Notes under the pieces: generated by a model | What the model saw: only the letters and a program-made list of their open reading frames with translations | Database searches by the model: none | What the model was told of the DNA's origin: nothing | Part shown: positions 51,773-59,354 of the stretch, one piece after another | Numbering within the stretch: position 1 is the stretch's first letter | How the letters are laid out: every line of letters begins with the position of its first letter | Origin: Prochlorococcus sp. AG-402-O16 | GTDB lineage: Bacteria; Cyanobacteriota; Cyanobacteriia; PCC-6307; Cyanobiaceae | Length of the DNA stretch: 64,000 bases | Direction of reading: 5' to 3' | Assembly (NCBI GenBank): GCA_003216415.1 | Contig: QCIY01000006.1 | Span: 1 to 64,000, forward strand | Position numbers and translations under genes: made by a program

Positions 51773-52396
51773 TTACCTAAATAAAATATAATTGAAAGAC
51801 AAACTTATTCGTTCTTCATCTGTATCATTAGGTTCAACGGAATGCGGTAACCAAGAAGGGAAAACAATTAGTAACTTTTCTACGGGCTTAACTGGAATTT
51901 TTGGTAAGTCATTTGGAAGAAATTTATACCCCTCTTTAAAAAATCCCATATTCTCCTCAGATTGCAAAAATCTCTCGTTGTAGTCTTTTATAAAAAGGAG
52001 ATTTCCACCTTTCATTACTTGAGGAACTTTAATATAAAAAACACCTGAATATTTAGCTCCAGGATGCGTATGTGGGACATTCGACCCTCCTTTACCATTA
52101 ATATTTATCCAAAAATCTACTAATCGAACATTTTCTCTTCTAGATTGTTGATGTATAGTTTGAATACATTTGGTAATTTGTTTCATTAATTTCAAAATCT
52201 CAGGTGGATTCTGAAAATTAATTAAGTTGGGAGAATGATATGAGTTTTGACCTGAATTACTTTTTTTTTGAGAAGGGATATTTTTTCTAATTTCGTAACA
52301 CTCTTTTTGCAAGTTGCCAATATTTACCTCTAAAAGAGAGTTCCAAAAAGGTTTTGGAAATATATAGAATTTTTTTATTTCCAAATTTTTAATCAA
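51773..52396 (-). CDS. putative 2OG-Fe(II) oxygenase (TIGR02466-like)
   Basis: VRLVDFWININGKGGSNVPHTHPGAKYSGVFYIKVP..GGNLLFIKD..LLIVFPSWLPHSVEPN..ERISLSFN. Confidence 0.82.
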   Translation of the reverse strand: MIKNLEIKKFYIFPKPFWNSLLEVNIGNLQKECYEIRKNIPSQKKSNSGQNSYHSPNLINFQNPPEILKLMKQITKCIQTIHQQSRRENVRLVDFWININGKGGSNVPHTHPGAKYSGVFYIKVPQVMKGGNLLFIKDYNERFLQSEENMGFFKEGYKFLPNDLPKIPVKPVEKLLIVFPSWLPHSVEPNDTDEERISLSFNYILFR

Positions 52397-52564
52397 ATAT
52401 ATGAATCATATCATGACTTTATATCAGCATAATACAAACAAACCCTCCTACAAAAGTCCCAAAAGCTACTTCTCTTTTAAGCAAAAGATTAACTTTATTT
52501 TGAATATTTAAAAATCTGAAATTAAATCATAAAGATGATGCTTCAGAATACATAATAATTATAT

Positions 52565-52619
52565 GTCCGTAAAATAGTAAGATTTGAAATCGTACGGAGA
52601 GGATGGGATTCTATCTCAA
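52565..52619. repeat. tRNA-Ser 3'-end remnant / att-like scar
   Basis: CGGAGAGGaTGGGATTCtA (starts 52595) matches tRNA-Ser + strand CGGAGAGGGTGGGATTCGA; the 38-nt segment 52565-52602 matches 56979-57016 at 35/38. Confidence 0.75.
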
Positions 52620-52944
52620 GTAATATAGGCAGATACTGGACTATTTTGGAGTAATTTTGTGTATATCCACGAATACATTATTTGAATATTTAGGGAACAT
52701 TTTAAACGATATAGGAACGTCAATAAAATTAGTAAGTAGCCATAAAAAAAACCCCTATTTCTAGAGGTATTATTTTGGTTTTACAGAATTAAGTGTTTCC
52801 TTGTTTCCACTGTTTCAGTAAAACCACTCCTTCACACGTACATAAACTATGCCATATTTTTCTTTTCCGTGGAAGGAGGAAATGGATTGTTACTAAACTG
52901 CCACATGTGCAAGTTGTCTCTTCTGGGATATTTGTCATTAAAAA

Positions 52945-52972
52945 ACACCCTAATTTAAAGAAAAGGGTGTTT
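52945..52972. terminator. terminator-like hairpin
   Basis: AAACACCCTAATTTAAAGAAAAGGGTGTTT. Confidence 0.55.
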
Positions 52973-53055
52973 AATTATCAGAAATTAGTGTGTGAGGAGT
53001 TTCTGATGCATATAATCTACTAGGAAAAGGTATTAAATATCTATAGTATTAATTA

Positions 53056-53250
53056 CTATTTCTTTTCCCAAAATAAATAAAGATTTGAAAACTGGTTTTT
53101 AGTATCTACTATTGAGGTACTTGTTGAGATCAACTTCCATCCTGCAGAATTACGTTTTTTCATAATTGCTGCAAGTTCGTTTTCTTGTCTTTGAGTATTT
53201 GCATTTCCAACTGCGTAATATATATCAAGATCATTTTCTAATTTTGCCAT
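53056..53250 (-). CDS. DUF4177-like small protein
   Basis: ENELAAIMKKRNSAGWKLISTSTSIVDTKNQFSNLYLFWEKK resembles LN..G..GW.LVS......FFL.R. Confidence 0.5.
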   Translation of the reverse strand: MAKLENDLDIYYAVGNANTQRQENELAAIMKKRNSAGWKLISTSTSIVDTKNQFSNLYLFWEKK

Positions 53251-53319
53251 TTTTTAAGGTGATGCTTTATTCAGATTTAATATTACTCAATCTTTCATCG
53301 TAACTGGGAAAGATTCGAT

Positions 53320-53448
53320 ATGGTGGTTGAAAATAAGACTTATATGGTATTACCTTCCCCACAAATTGCGAATGGATTACTGCTTATAAGTATTGGGATA
53401 GTAGTTACTTTTGATATCAAAATTGATCTATTTAAAAGTAAAGAGTAA
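53320..53448 (+). CDS. tiny single-TM hypothetical protein
   Basis: manual translation MVVENKTYMVLPSPQIANGLLLISIGIVVTFDIKIDLFKSKE*. Confidence 0.35.
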   Translation: MVVENKTYMVLPSPQIANGLLLISIGIVVTFDIKIDLFKSKE

Positions 53449-53512
53449 AAGTAAAAATTGGGAATACCTCACAATAATGATATAAATTTGATCAAAGAAT
53501 AATTAATCTTAT

Positions 53513-54115
53513 TTAGATTAAGAATAAAAAACATCCAGCTACAAATCCACTTAAATGACCTAATAAACTTACACCTGGCAAAAAAGAGAACATCAAACCT
53601 ATAAAGCATATTGTTTTTGACATTTTTTGGACTTCATAATTGGACTTAAAACCAATTTCTTTACCTAAGAAATATTTCTTTCCATAAAAAGAAGTTAATA
53701 GTATGAATCCAAAAAAAGCATAAATTATTCCACTAAACCCTAAAGAGGCATAATTCGGATAGATATTAAAATACGATAAGATCTTTTCGTAAAACCAGAT
53801 AATAAAAAAATTTAAAAAAGAACAAATTAAAATAAATTTCAAATAAAAAAATCTGCTTTTAATTCCGAATCTCATCAAAAAATATCTTGTGATGATTATT
53901 CCACCGAGATTACTTAATAAATGATTTAAATCTCCATGAGTAAGAATTGATGTGAAAACCCTATGGGGTTGATCACTAATTAATCTTGGTACAAAGTAAA
54001 AATATTCTTTATCAATAACTCCAATTAAATCTGTAAAAATAAAAACTGAGATTAAAAAAAATCCAGTTATAAGATACTGCCAATCATATTTTGATATTGA
54101 ATTATTAAAAGGCAT
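53513..54115 (-). CDS. rhomboid-family intramembrane protease-like protein
   Basis: LTHGDLNHLLSNLGG, YASLGFSGIIYAFFGF (catalytic Ser), LGHLSGFVAG (catalytic His). Confidence 0.85.
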   Translation of the reverse strand: MPFNNSISKYDWQYLITGFFLISVFIFTDLIGVIDKEYFYFVPRLISDQPHRVFTSILTHGDLNHLLSNLGGIIITRYFLMRFGIKSRFFYLKFILICSFLNFFIIWFYEKILSYFNIYPNYASLGFSGIIYAFFGFILLTSFYGKKYFLGKEIGFKSNYEVQKMSKTICFIGLMFSFLPGVSLLGHLSGFVAGCFLFLI

Positions 54116-54154
54116 TTTTTAGTTTAATTTAAAAAATATCTTCTTAAATAGAAG

Positions 54155-54177
54155 AAAAGACCCTGAAAAGGGTCTTT
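54155..54177 (-). terminator. bidirectional terminator hairpin
   Basis: AAAAGACCCTGAAAAGGGTCTTT. Confidence 0.7.
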
Positions 54178-54202
54178 GTAAATATCTTAATGTATATTGG
54201 CT

Positions 54203-54361
54203 TTAGTAAACTTTGCAATGAGAACTAGTTGGGTGCTCTATGCATTCTTTTTCCCAATAATCTTGTCTATGATCTTGTGGTAGTTGATAATTAAAATCAT
54301 GCATTCTCCAAATATCTGAAGTTGCATTTCTAAGGGCAGTGAATGGAGTGGTGAGTCTCAT
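54203..54361 (-). CDS. 52-aa protein with CP12-like C-terminal Cys pair
   Basis: manual translation MRLTTPFTALRNATSDIWRMHDFNYQLPQDHRQDYWEKECIEHPTSSHCKVY*. Confidence 0.6.
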   Translation of the reverse strand: MRLTTPFTALRNATSDIWRMHDFNYQLPQDHRQDYWEKECIEHPTSSHCKVY

Positions 54362-54544
54362 AAAACCTCCTATATCTCTACTACTTAATTATCCTCCTAT
54401 TCAATTGAAATTAATAGAGTATTAATACCCGAGTATGAGTGCTTTATGGTTGTCGCGACTATCTTATCCAATTCAGTAGGAGTAGAAATAATTCAGGAGT
54501 CGAAAGCACTCCATCGACTTTGTGGACATCGAGGTGCATAAGAC

Positions 54545-54640
54545 TCGGAAAGGGTGAAATTCCATCTCAAGCAACTTAGGCAGACACTGGAATATATAGG
54601 ACTTATTTTTGAGTGATGATATGAATATCCACCAACCCTC
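54545..54640. repeat. second copy of the tRNA-remnant plus downstream segment seen at 52595
   Basis: CGGAAAGGGTGAAATTCCATCTCAAGCAACTTAGGCAGACACTGGA aligns with CGGAGAGGATGGGATTCTATCTCAAGTAATATAGGCAGATACTGGA. Confidence 0.8.
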
Positions 54641-54749
54641 ATAAAAATAAAACCCAACTATACAGAAATTGATATTTCTTAGAACTCTTCTCTATTACAG
54701 AAAATTGAATTAGAACTCAAAAAATTAAGAGTGCAAATTATCCTATTAC

Positions 54750-54860
54750 CCTGGAGAGGGTGGACTAAGAATTGAACATAAGAGAACACTTTAGAACACA
54801 CCTGAACAGGTTTTTCATATCGTAAATCAAATTCCCGCCAACAACCCCGCCAACAAAATT
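54750..54860. repeat. tRNA-remnant-like CTGGAGAGGGTGG followed by integration-scar repeat
   Basis: CCTGGAGAGGGTGG resembles CCGGAGAGGGTGG of tRNA-Ser; then the repeat shared with 51685 and tandem CCCGCCAACAA CCCCGCCAACAA. Confidence 0.65.
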
Positions 54861-54969
54861 TTCAACCTAATTTAAATTTATTTTTAAAAACTTTTATCCT
54901 TTGACTTTCAATACTTTTAAAGTTGTAATTGGATTAAGAAGATTCAAAGGACATAAAAGTTAACTAAAA

Positions 54970-55821
54970 ATGTTTAAAAAGAAAATTTTATTTTTTATTT
55001 TTTTCTTAACCATACCTCTATCGTCCTGCTCATTAAGAAAAAATAATACGAAAATAAACCAAATTAAAAACCAAAAAACTCCTGAAGAGAAGAAAATATC
55101 AAATGTAATAGAAGGAAAAGAAAAAGAAACTTTAAGTGAAGAGTTAAATATTAATGAAACAACTTTTAAGCAAAATAAGTCAATGGAAATGAGAATAGAA
55201 AATGATCACCAAGTTAAAAGTTTTGAGAATTATAGAAAAAACTTTTATCTAAACTTTTCTTTTGGATACTCAAGTTTAAAAAATTATGATGTGTACAATA
55301 CTTCCACTAATAAAGCGATATGGGACGATAGATATACAGAATTAGGGCGTTCAATTGAGATAGGTATAGGTTATGACTTTGGGAAAATAAGAACAGAAAT
55401 ATCATATGCTCAGGAAAATGGAAGATTTGATGAATACCTTACTTATTTCGACAATAGCATTACAAAAATTGAAAACGATAGAGGGAAATTACATAAAGAC
55501 TTTTACATAATTAATACTTATTACGATTTCAGAGATAGTAAAAAATTCTCTCCATACATTGGCTTAGGAATTGGATTCGTTAACAGTGTCCAAGATTCAG
55601 CTCCTTTTATTCCTGAATACGTAAGACAAGCTTTTGTTACGCAGTTAAAAGCAGGTTTGAGTTATAAGTTTTCCGATGAAAACATCTTTTACATCGAGGG
55701 ATTCAAAAGGGATGCAAAATCCCACACCACCAATGATGGATTGGGGACATCTTATATTTACGAAGTTAAAGATGGCTTTGATTCTTCAGGGGTACAAGTT
55801 GGATTCAGGAAAATGATTTAA
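54970..55821 (+). CDS. lipoprotein with C-terminal OmpA/OmpX-like beta barrel
   Basis: lipobox LSSC; FSFGYSSLKNYDVY, IGIGYDFGKIRTEISYAQ, YIGLGIGFVNS, GLSYKFSDENIFYIEGFKR, VQVGFRKMI. Confidence 0.7.
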   Translation: MFKKKILFFIFFLTIPLSSCSLRKNNTKINQIKNQKTPEEKKISNVIEGKEKETLSEELNINETTFKQNKSMEMRIENDHQVKSFENYRKNFYLNFSFGYSSLKNYDVYNTSTNKAIWDDRYTELGRSIEIGIGYDFGKIRTEISYAQENGRFDEYLTYFDNSITKIENDRGKLHKDFYIINTYYDFRDSKKFSPYIGLGIGFVNSVQDSAPFIPEYVRQAFVTQLKAGLSYKFSDENIFYIEGFKRDAKSHTTNDGLGTSYIYEVKDGFDSSGVQVGFRKMI

Positions 55822-55851
55822 AAATAATAAATTTCAAAGCAATCTATTTGA

Positions 55852-56793
55852 TTACTTATATCTAAAACATTGAGATGGATTTCTTGGATTCCAATAAATA
55901 CACTTAGGTTTTGCTTCCTCAGCTTTTCTTGCTTCCTCAGCTTTCCTTGCTTCCTCAGCTTTCCTTGCTTCCTCAGCTTTACTTGCTTCCTCAGTTTTTC
56001 TTGCTTCCTCCGCTTTTCTTGCCTCCTCAGCTTTCCTTGCTTCCTCAGCTTTCCTTGCCTCCTCCACTTTCCTTGCTTCCTCCACTTTCCTTGCTTCCTC
56101 CGCTTTCCTTGCTTCCTCCGTTTTTCTTGCTTCCTCATCTTTCCTTGTCTCCTCAGCTTTCCTTGCTTCCTCCACTTTATTGATTTGAAATGAGGTGAAA
56201 CAAGACATAAATTCTTTTTCTCCAACATTAAAGAAAGAAAATTCCTTAATACTTGATATTCCTTCTATTGGATTAAAGCACCCAGTTACACTACTGCCCT
56301 TATCTCTATAAATGACTCCATTTGGAATAGCTCTTACTTGAAAAATAATATCAGAATTACTAATCCCAGTAGTCTTGAACTCTACTTTATAGTTTCCAGA
56401 TGGAGAATAAAAATAGGTATCATTTGTATCAGCTTTTGCAATAGTATTTAAATCACAAACTTCTCTACCTTTTATCGCAACTTCTTCAGAGATACACTTT
56501 TGAAATGAAGCAAATTTTTCGAGAGATTTTACTTTAGATGGTAAGAATGAATCCAAAGCATAACTAGCCTTTACTGCTTTAAGAACACTATTAACTATTA
56601 GAGTTGCCTCTTTTTGCCTTGCCTTATTAATTACAGCCCCAAACAATGGGAGAGATACACTAAAAGTCAAGCCAAAAATTAATGTTACTAGTAGAATTTC
56701 AACGATTGTATATCCTTCTTGTTTATCGTGAAAACTAATTTTTTTTTCAAAAATTTTTTTACGTTTCATAATTAAGCGACTCTTACTCAGCAT
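55852..56793 (-). CDS. type IV pilin-like protein with EEARKA repeat tail
   Basis: prepilin-type N-terminus KQEGYTIVEILLVTLIFGLTFSVSLPLFG; about 14 EEARKA-type units; C-terminal CIYWNPRNPSQCFRYK. Confidence 0.82.
   Translation of the reverse strand: MLSKSRLIMKRKKIFEKKISFHDKQEGYTIVEILLVTLIFGLTFSVSLPLFGAVINKARQKEATLIVNSVLKAVKASYALDSFLPSKVKSLEKFASFQKCISEEVAIKGREVCDLNTIAKADTNDTYFYSPSGNYKVEFKTTGISNSDIIFQVRAIPNGVIYRDKGSSVTGCFNPIEGISSIKEFSFFNVGEKEFMSCFTSFQINKVEEARKAEETRKDEEARKTEEARKAEEARKVEEARKVEEARKAEEARKAEEARKAEEARKTEEASKAEEARKAEEARKAEEARKAEEAKPKCIYWNPRNPSQCFRYK
55909..56175. repeat. 18-bp tandem coding repeat (VNTR-like)
   Basis: repeated CTTTCCTTGCTTCCTCAG-type units encoding EEARKA on the minus strand. 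Confidence 0.95.
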
Positions 56794-56978
56794 CTCACTT
56801 CTAAAATTTTTGTCGAGACTTTTATAAAAAATAAATTAATAAAACCCGTCAATAGATTTTCAAAACCCCGCCAACAGTGCATTGTTTTCAAGGCTGAATT
56901 TAAGAATTAGATTTAAATTTGAATAGAGGCGAAATTAATTTATAGATATAAACTCAGGGAATTTTTAATAAATTTATC

Positions 56979-57016
56979 GTCCGTAAAATGGGACGATTTG
57001 AAATCGTACGGAGAGG
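56979..57016. repeat. att-like scar matching 52565..52602
   Basis: GTCCGTAAAATGGGACGATTTGAAATCGTACGGAGAGG, 35/38 identical to the copy at 52565; contains CCGTA/TACGG and GATTT/AAATC inverted repeats. Confidence 0.8.
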
Positions 57017-57130
57017 GGTTCATGGAATTATAATTAGAAATCCAGTAATGACCTACTCTGACCACACTTTAACTTAGTTATTTAAATAAAACCCTAAGAT
57101 AACCCTGAGACATTTTTAAATTTTATTTAA

Positions 57131-58666
57131 TCAATTTTCTAAACATTTCTTATTTCTAGAATTTATTGTTAAATTACTTCTTTTATCAATACCTCCATTA
57201 TTTAGATCAAATTTCCATCCATGTACTGGACAAATTAAGTGGTTATCTTCATTTATTTCAGCATTACATAAATCTGCCTTTTGATGAGGACAATATCTAT
57301 TAATCCTGAAACATTCTCCTTTTTTATTTTTAATATCAATCCTCTCTTGGTCTATATAATAAGTACTCAAAAAGTTATCCTTTATATTGGAAGAATCTGA
57401 GAAAAGAAATATATTTAAGTCATTATTAAAAATATCAGGTTTTCTAAATACTTTTGCTCTCAATGTTAAATATACATTTTGCCACCTTTCGTTACACATT
57501 AAGTAAAAGTATTTTTCTTTAGAAACGATTTCCTGATAATTTGATGCATAATCAAATGTTTCTAATAATTTTTTATTTTCAATATCTATAAAAATTTTGT
57601 TTTGGGTTGTTCGATCATCTTTATTAAAAACATTTCCATAATTAAAAATTAATACTGGACAATTTTTAATATTAATATCGTCTATTTTTGAAAATCTTTC
57701 ATTAATTTCTTCTTCTAAAACAAACCTATCAAATTTGTCAGGGATATCACTCCATTTATTTTTTAATCCTATTTTATAAGATTTTATATCTTCAAAACTT
57801 GGAACCTTAATTGGTTCAGAGTTATTTGAATTAAAACTTTCACCTGGTTTGAGAAATAAAGTGTTTTTAAATTGATTATCTTCCAAAAAGTTTTTTAATT
57901 CAGGTTGATGAACAAATATATTATTTTGTCCTAAAGAAAGTTCTTTTTCTAGGAAAGGGAAAATCGCTGGTCCTGCAGCAGGTATAAAATATTTAGGTTT
58001 TAAAATATTTAAAGCATTAAGAACATTTGCAAATTTACTATTCACTTTCTCAGAAGAAATTTTTTTCTTCTTTTTATCAGAAAAATTAAAATTTGATGGA
58101 TGCCAATTTGCCCCTGAAAACTGAACTGAATAAAAATCAATAGTTTCTTTAACTTTATATATTTGATCAAAAATTTTGCAATCATTTTGATTGAAAAATA
58201 CAAAATTATTAGTCTTTACTAAAATTGCAGCATCGTGGTTGATCCCAATGTCTTTAATAAATAACAAAATACTTATTTCATTATCTAATGAATATTTCTC
58301 ATTATTCTCCAATTCAACAACATTATTAGAATCTTTAATTATCTGATTTCTGAAATCCTTATCAAAATACTTTGGAATTATTATCTTGACATTAGGAGGA
58401 ACACAACTTAAAAACTCCTTATCGAAGTGATCTTGATGTTCATGAGAAACAAAAATAAAAATGTTTTTCTTCTCACAAATAAGATCCAAAACACAATTTT
58501 TAAGATGATGGTTTTTAGGATATTGGAACCAACTACTACAAAATGCACCTGAATTTGAAAACCATGGGTCAATCAATAAAGTCGTAAATTCATTGCTCAC
58601 AGAAAAACAATTATGACCCCAAAACTGAAAGTCTCCTCTTTGTACTTCAACAAATTCTTTACGCAC
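57131..58666 (-). CDS. metallo-beta-lactamase-fold protein with C-terminal Rieske [2Fe-2S] domain
   Basis: GHNCFSVS..LLIDPWF, FVSHEHQDHFD (MBL); CFRINRYCPHQKADLCNAEINEDNHLICPVHGWKFDLNNGG (Rieske CxH..CxxH). Confidence 0.88.
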   Translation of the reverse strand: MRKEFVEVQRGDFQFWGHNCFSVSNEFTTLLIDPWFSNSGAFCSSWFQYPKNHHLKNCVLDLICEKKNIFIFVSHEHQDHFDKEFLSCVPPNVKIIIPKYFDKDFRNQIIKDSNNVVELENNEKYSLDNEISILLFIKDIGINHDAAILVKTNNFVFFNQNDCKIFDQIYKVKETIDFYSVQFSGANWHPSNFNFSDKKKKKISSEKVNSKFANVLNALNILKPKYFIPAAGPAIFPFLEKELSLGQNNIFVHQPELKNFLEDNQFKNTLFLKPGESFNSNNSEPIKVPSFEDIKSYKIGLKNKWSDIPDKFDRFVLEEEINERFSKIDDINIKNCPVLIFNYGNVFNKDDRTTQNKIFIDIENKKLLETFDYASNYQEIVSKEKYFYLMCNERWQNVYLTLRAKVFRKPDIFNNDLNIFLFSDSSNIKDNFLSTYYIDQERIDIKNKKGECFRINRYCPHQKADLCNAEINEDNHLICPVHGWKFDLNNGGIDKRSNLTINSRNKKCLEN

Positions 58667-58925
58667 AAAAAAACTGAAGGATTAATTAATACTTTATTAA
58701 ATTTTTGAAAAAATGAAAATAGAATACAGAAAAACTTTTTTATTCCATTTTTTAGTTATTTTTATTCTTTAGAAACCCAAAGACCTATTTAAAAACTTGG
58801 AAAACCATAGAGACATATATGGTCATTGTGGTACATTACAAAAGTCAAATGGGTTAAAGAATACCTTAAATAACTTAGTTATAACATTCAAACTGGGCAT
58901 ACTGACAATCTCTGACTTCTAGAAA

Positions 58926-59205
58926 TACGGAGAGGGTGTTAGTTGAGATGAATCCATGAGACACTCTCAGACACTTACTGGCAAAAGAATTTTTGTAAAT
59001 CGCTAAAATTCCCCCAACACTTTTAAAATTCCCCCAACATTTCCCCCAACACTTTTAGAGAAAAAAGATCTGACATTGTCTGAATTCACCTGACATTATG
59101 AGACACTGTTTTTAAGAAGAAAATACAATAATTATTGTTATTGCAAGTATTTACAGGGATTTTGACATTCACAGAATGTCTCTGACATTTTCAGACACTA
59201 AAAAA
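58926..59205. repeat. tRNA-Ser-proximal remnant and cluster of short direct repeats
   Basis: CGGAGAGGGTG at 58928; three CCCCCAACA motifs; repeated CAGACACT / CTGACATT / GAGACACT up to the tRNA 3' end. Confidence 0.7.
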
Positions 59206-59208
59206 ATC

Positions 59209-59293
59209 CGGAGAGGGTGGGATTCGAACCCACGAATAGTTTCCCATTAAACGATTTCGAATCGTTCGCTTTCGACCACTCAGCCACCTCTCC
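59209..59293 (-). tRNA. tRNA-Ser(CGA)
   Basis: GGAGAGG acceptor, long variable arm, anticodon loop TTCGAAA, T-loop GTGGGTTCGAATCCCAC, CCTCTCC-G; CCA not encoded. Confidence 0.95.
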
Positions 59294-59354
59294 CTCTCAT
59301 AAGTATGCACATATTAAAAGCAAAGGTTATGTTCTATCCCCATTATCTTAATTT

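Noticed and set aside
52793-53023. 76-aa plus-strand ORF
   Set aside because: Spans a terminator-like hairpin and lacks coding texture; likely spurious.
55909-56175. Regular repeat array as a possible CRISPR
   Set aside because: 18-bp contiguous tandem units with no spacers and in-frame coding; no cas genes in the window.
55818-56228. Overlapping ORFs 55818..56228(-), 55870..56193(+), 55911..56183(+) with RKQGKLRKQ / FPCFLSF / LLPQLSLL repeats
   Set aside because: Frame-shifted or antisense readings of the 18-bp EEARKA-coding repeat; only the pilin frame has a meaningful N-terminus.
51500-59300. Searched for an intact tyrosine recombinase or transposase to explain the island
   Set aside because: No ORF in the track has recognisable integrase or transposase motifs; only scar-like sequences are supported.
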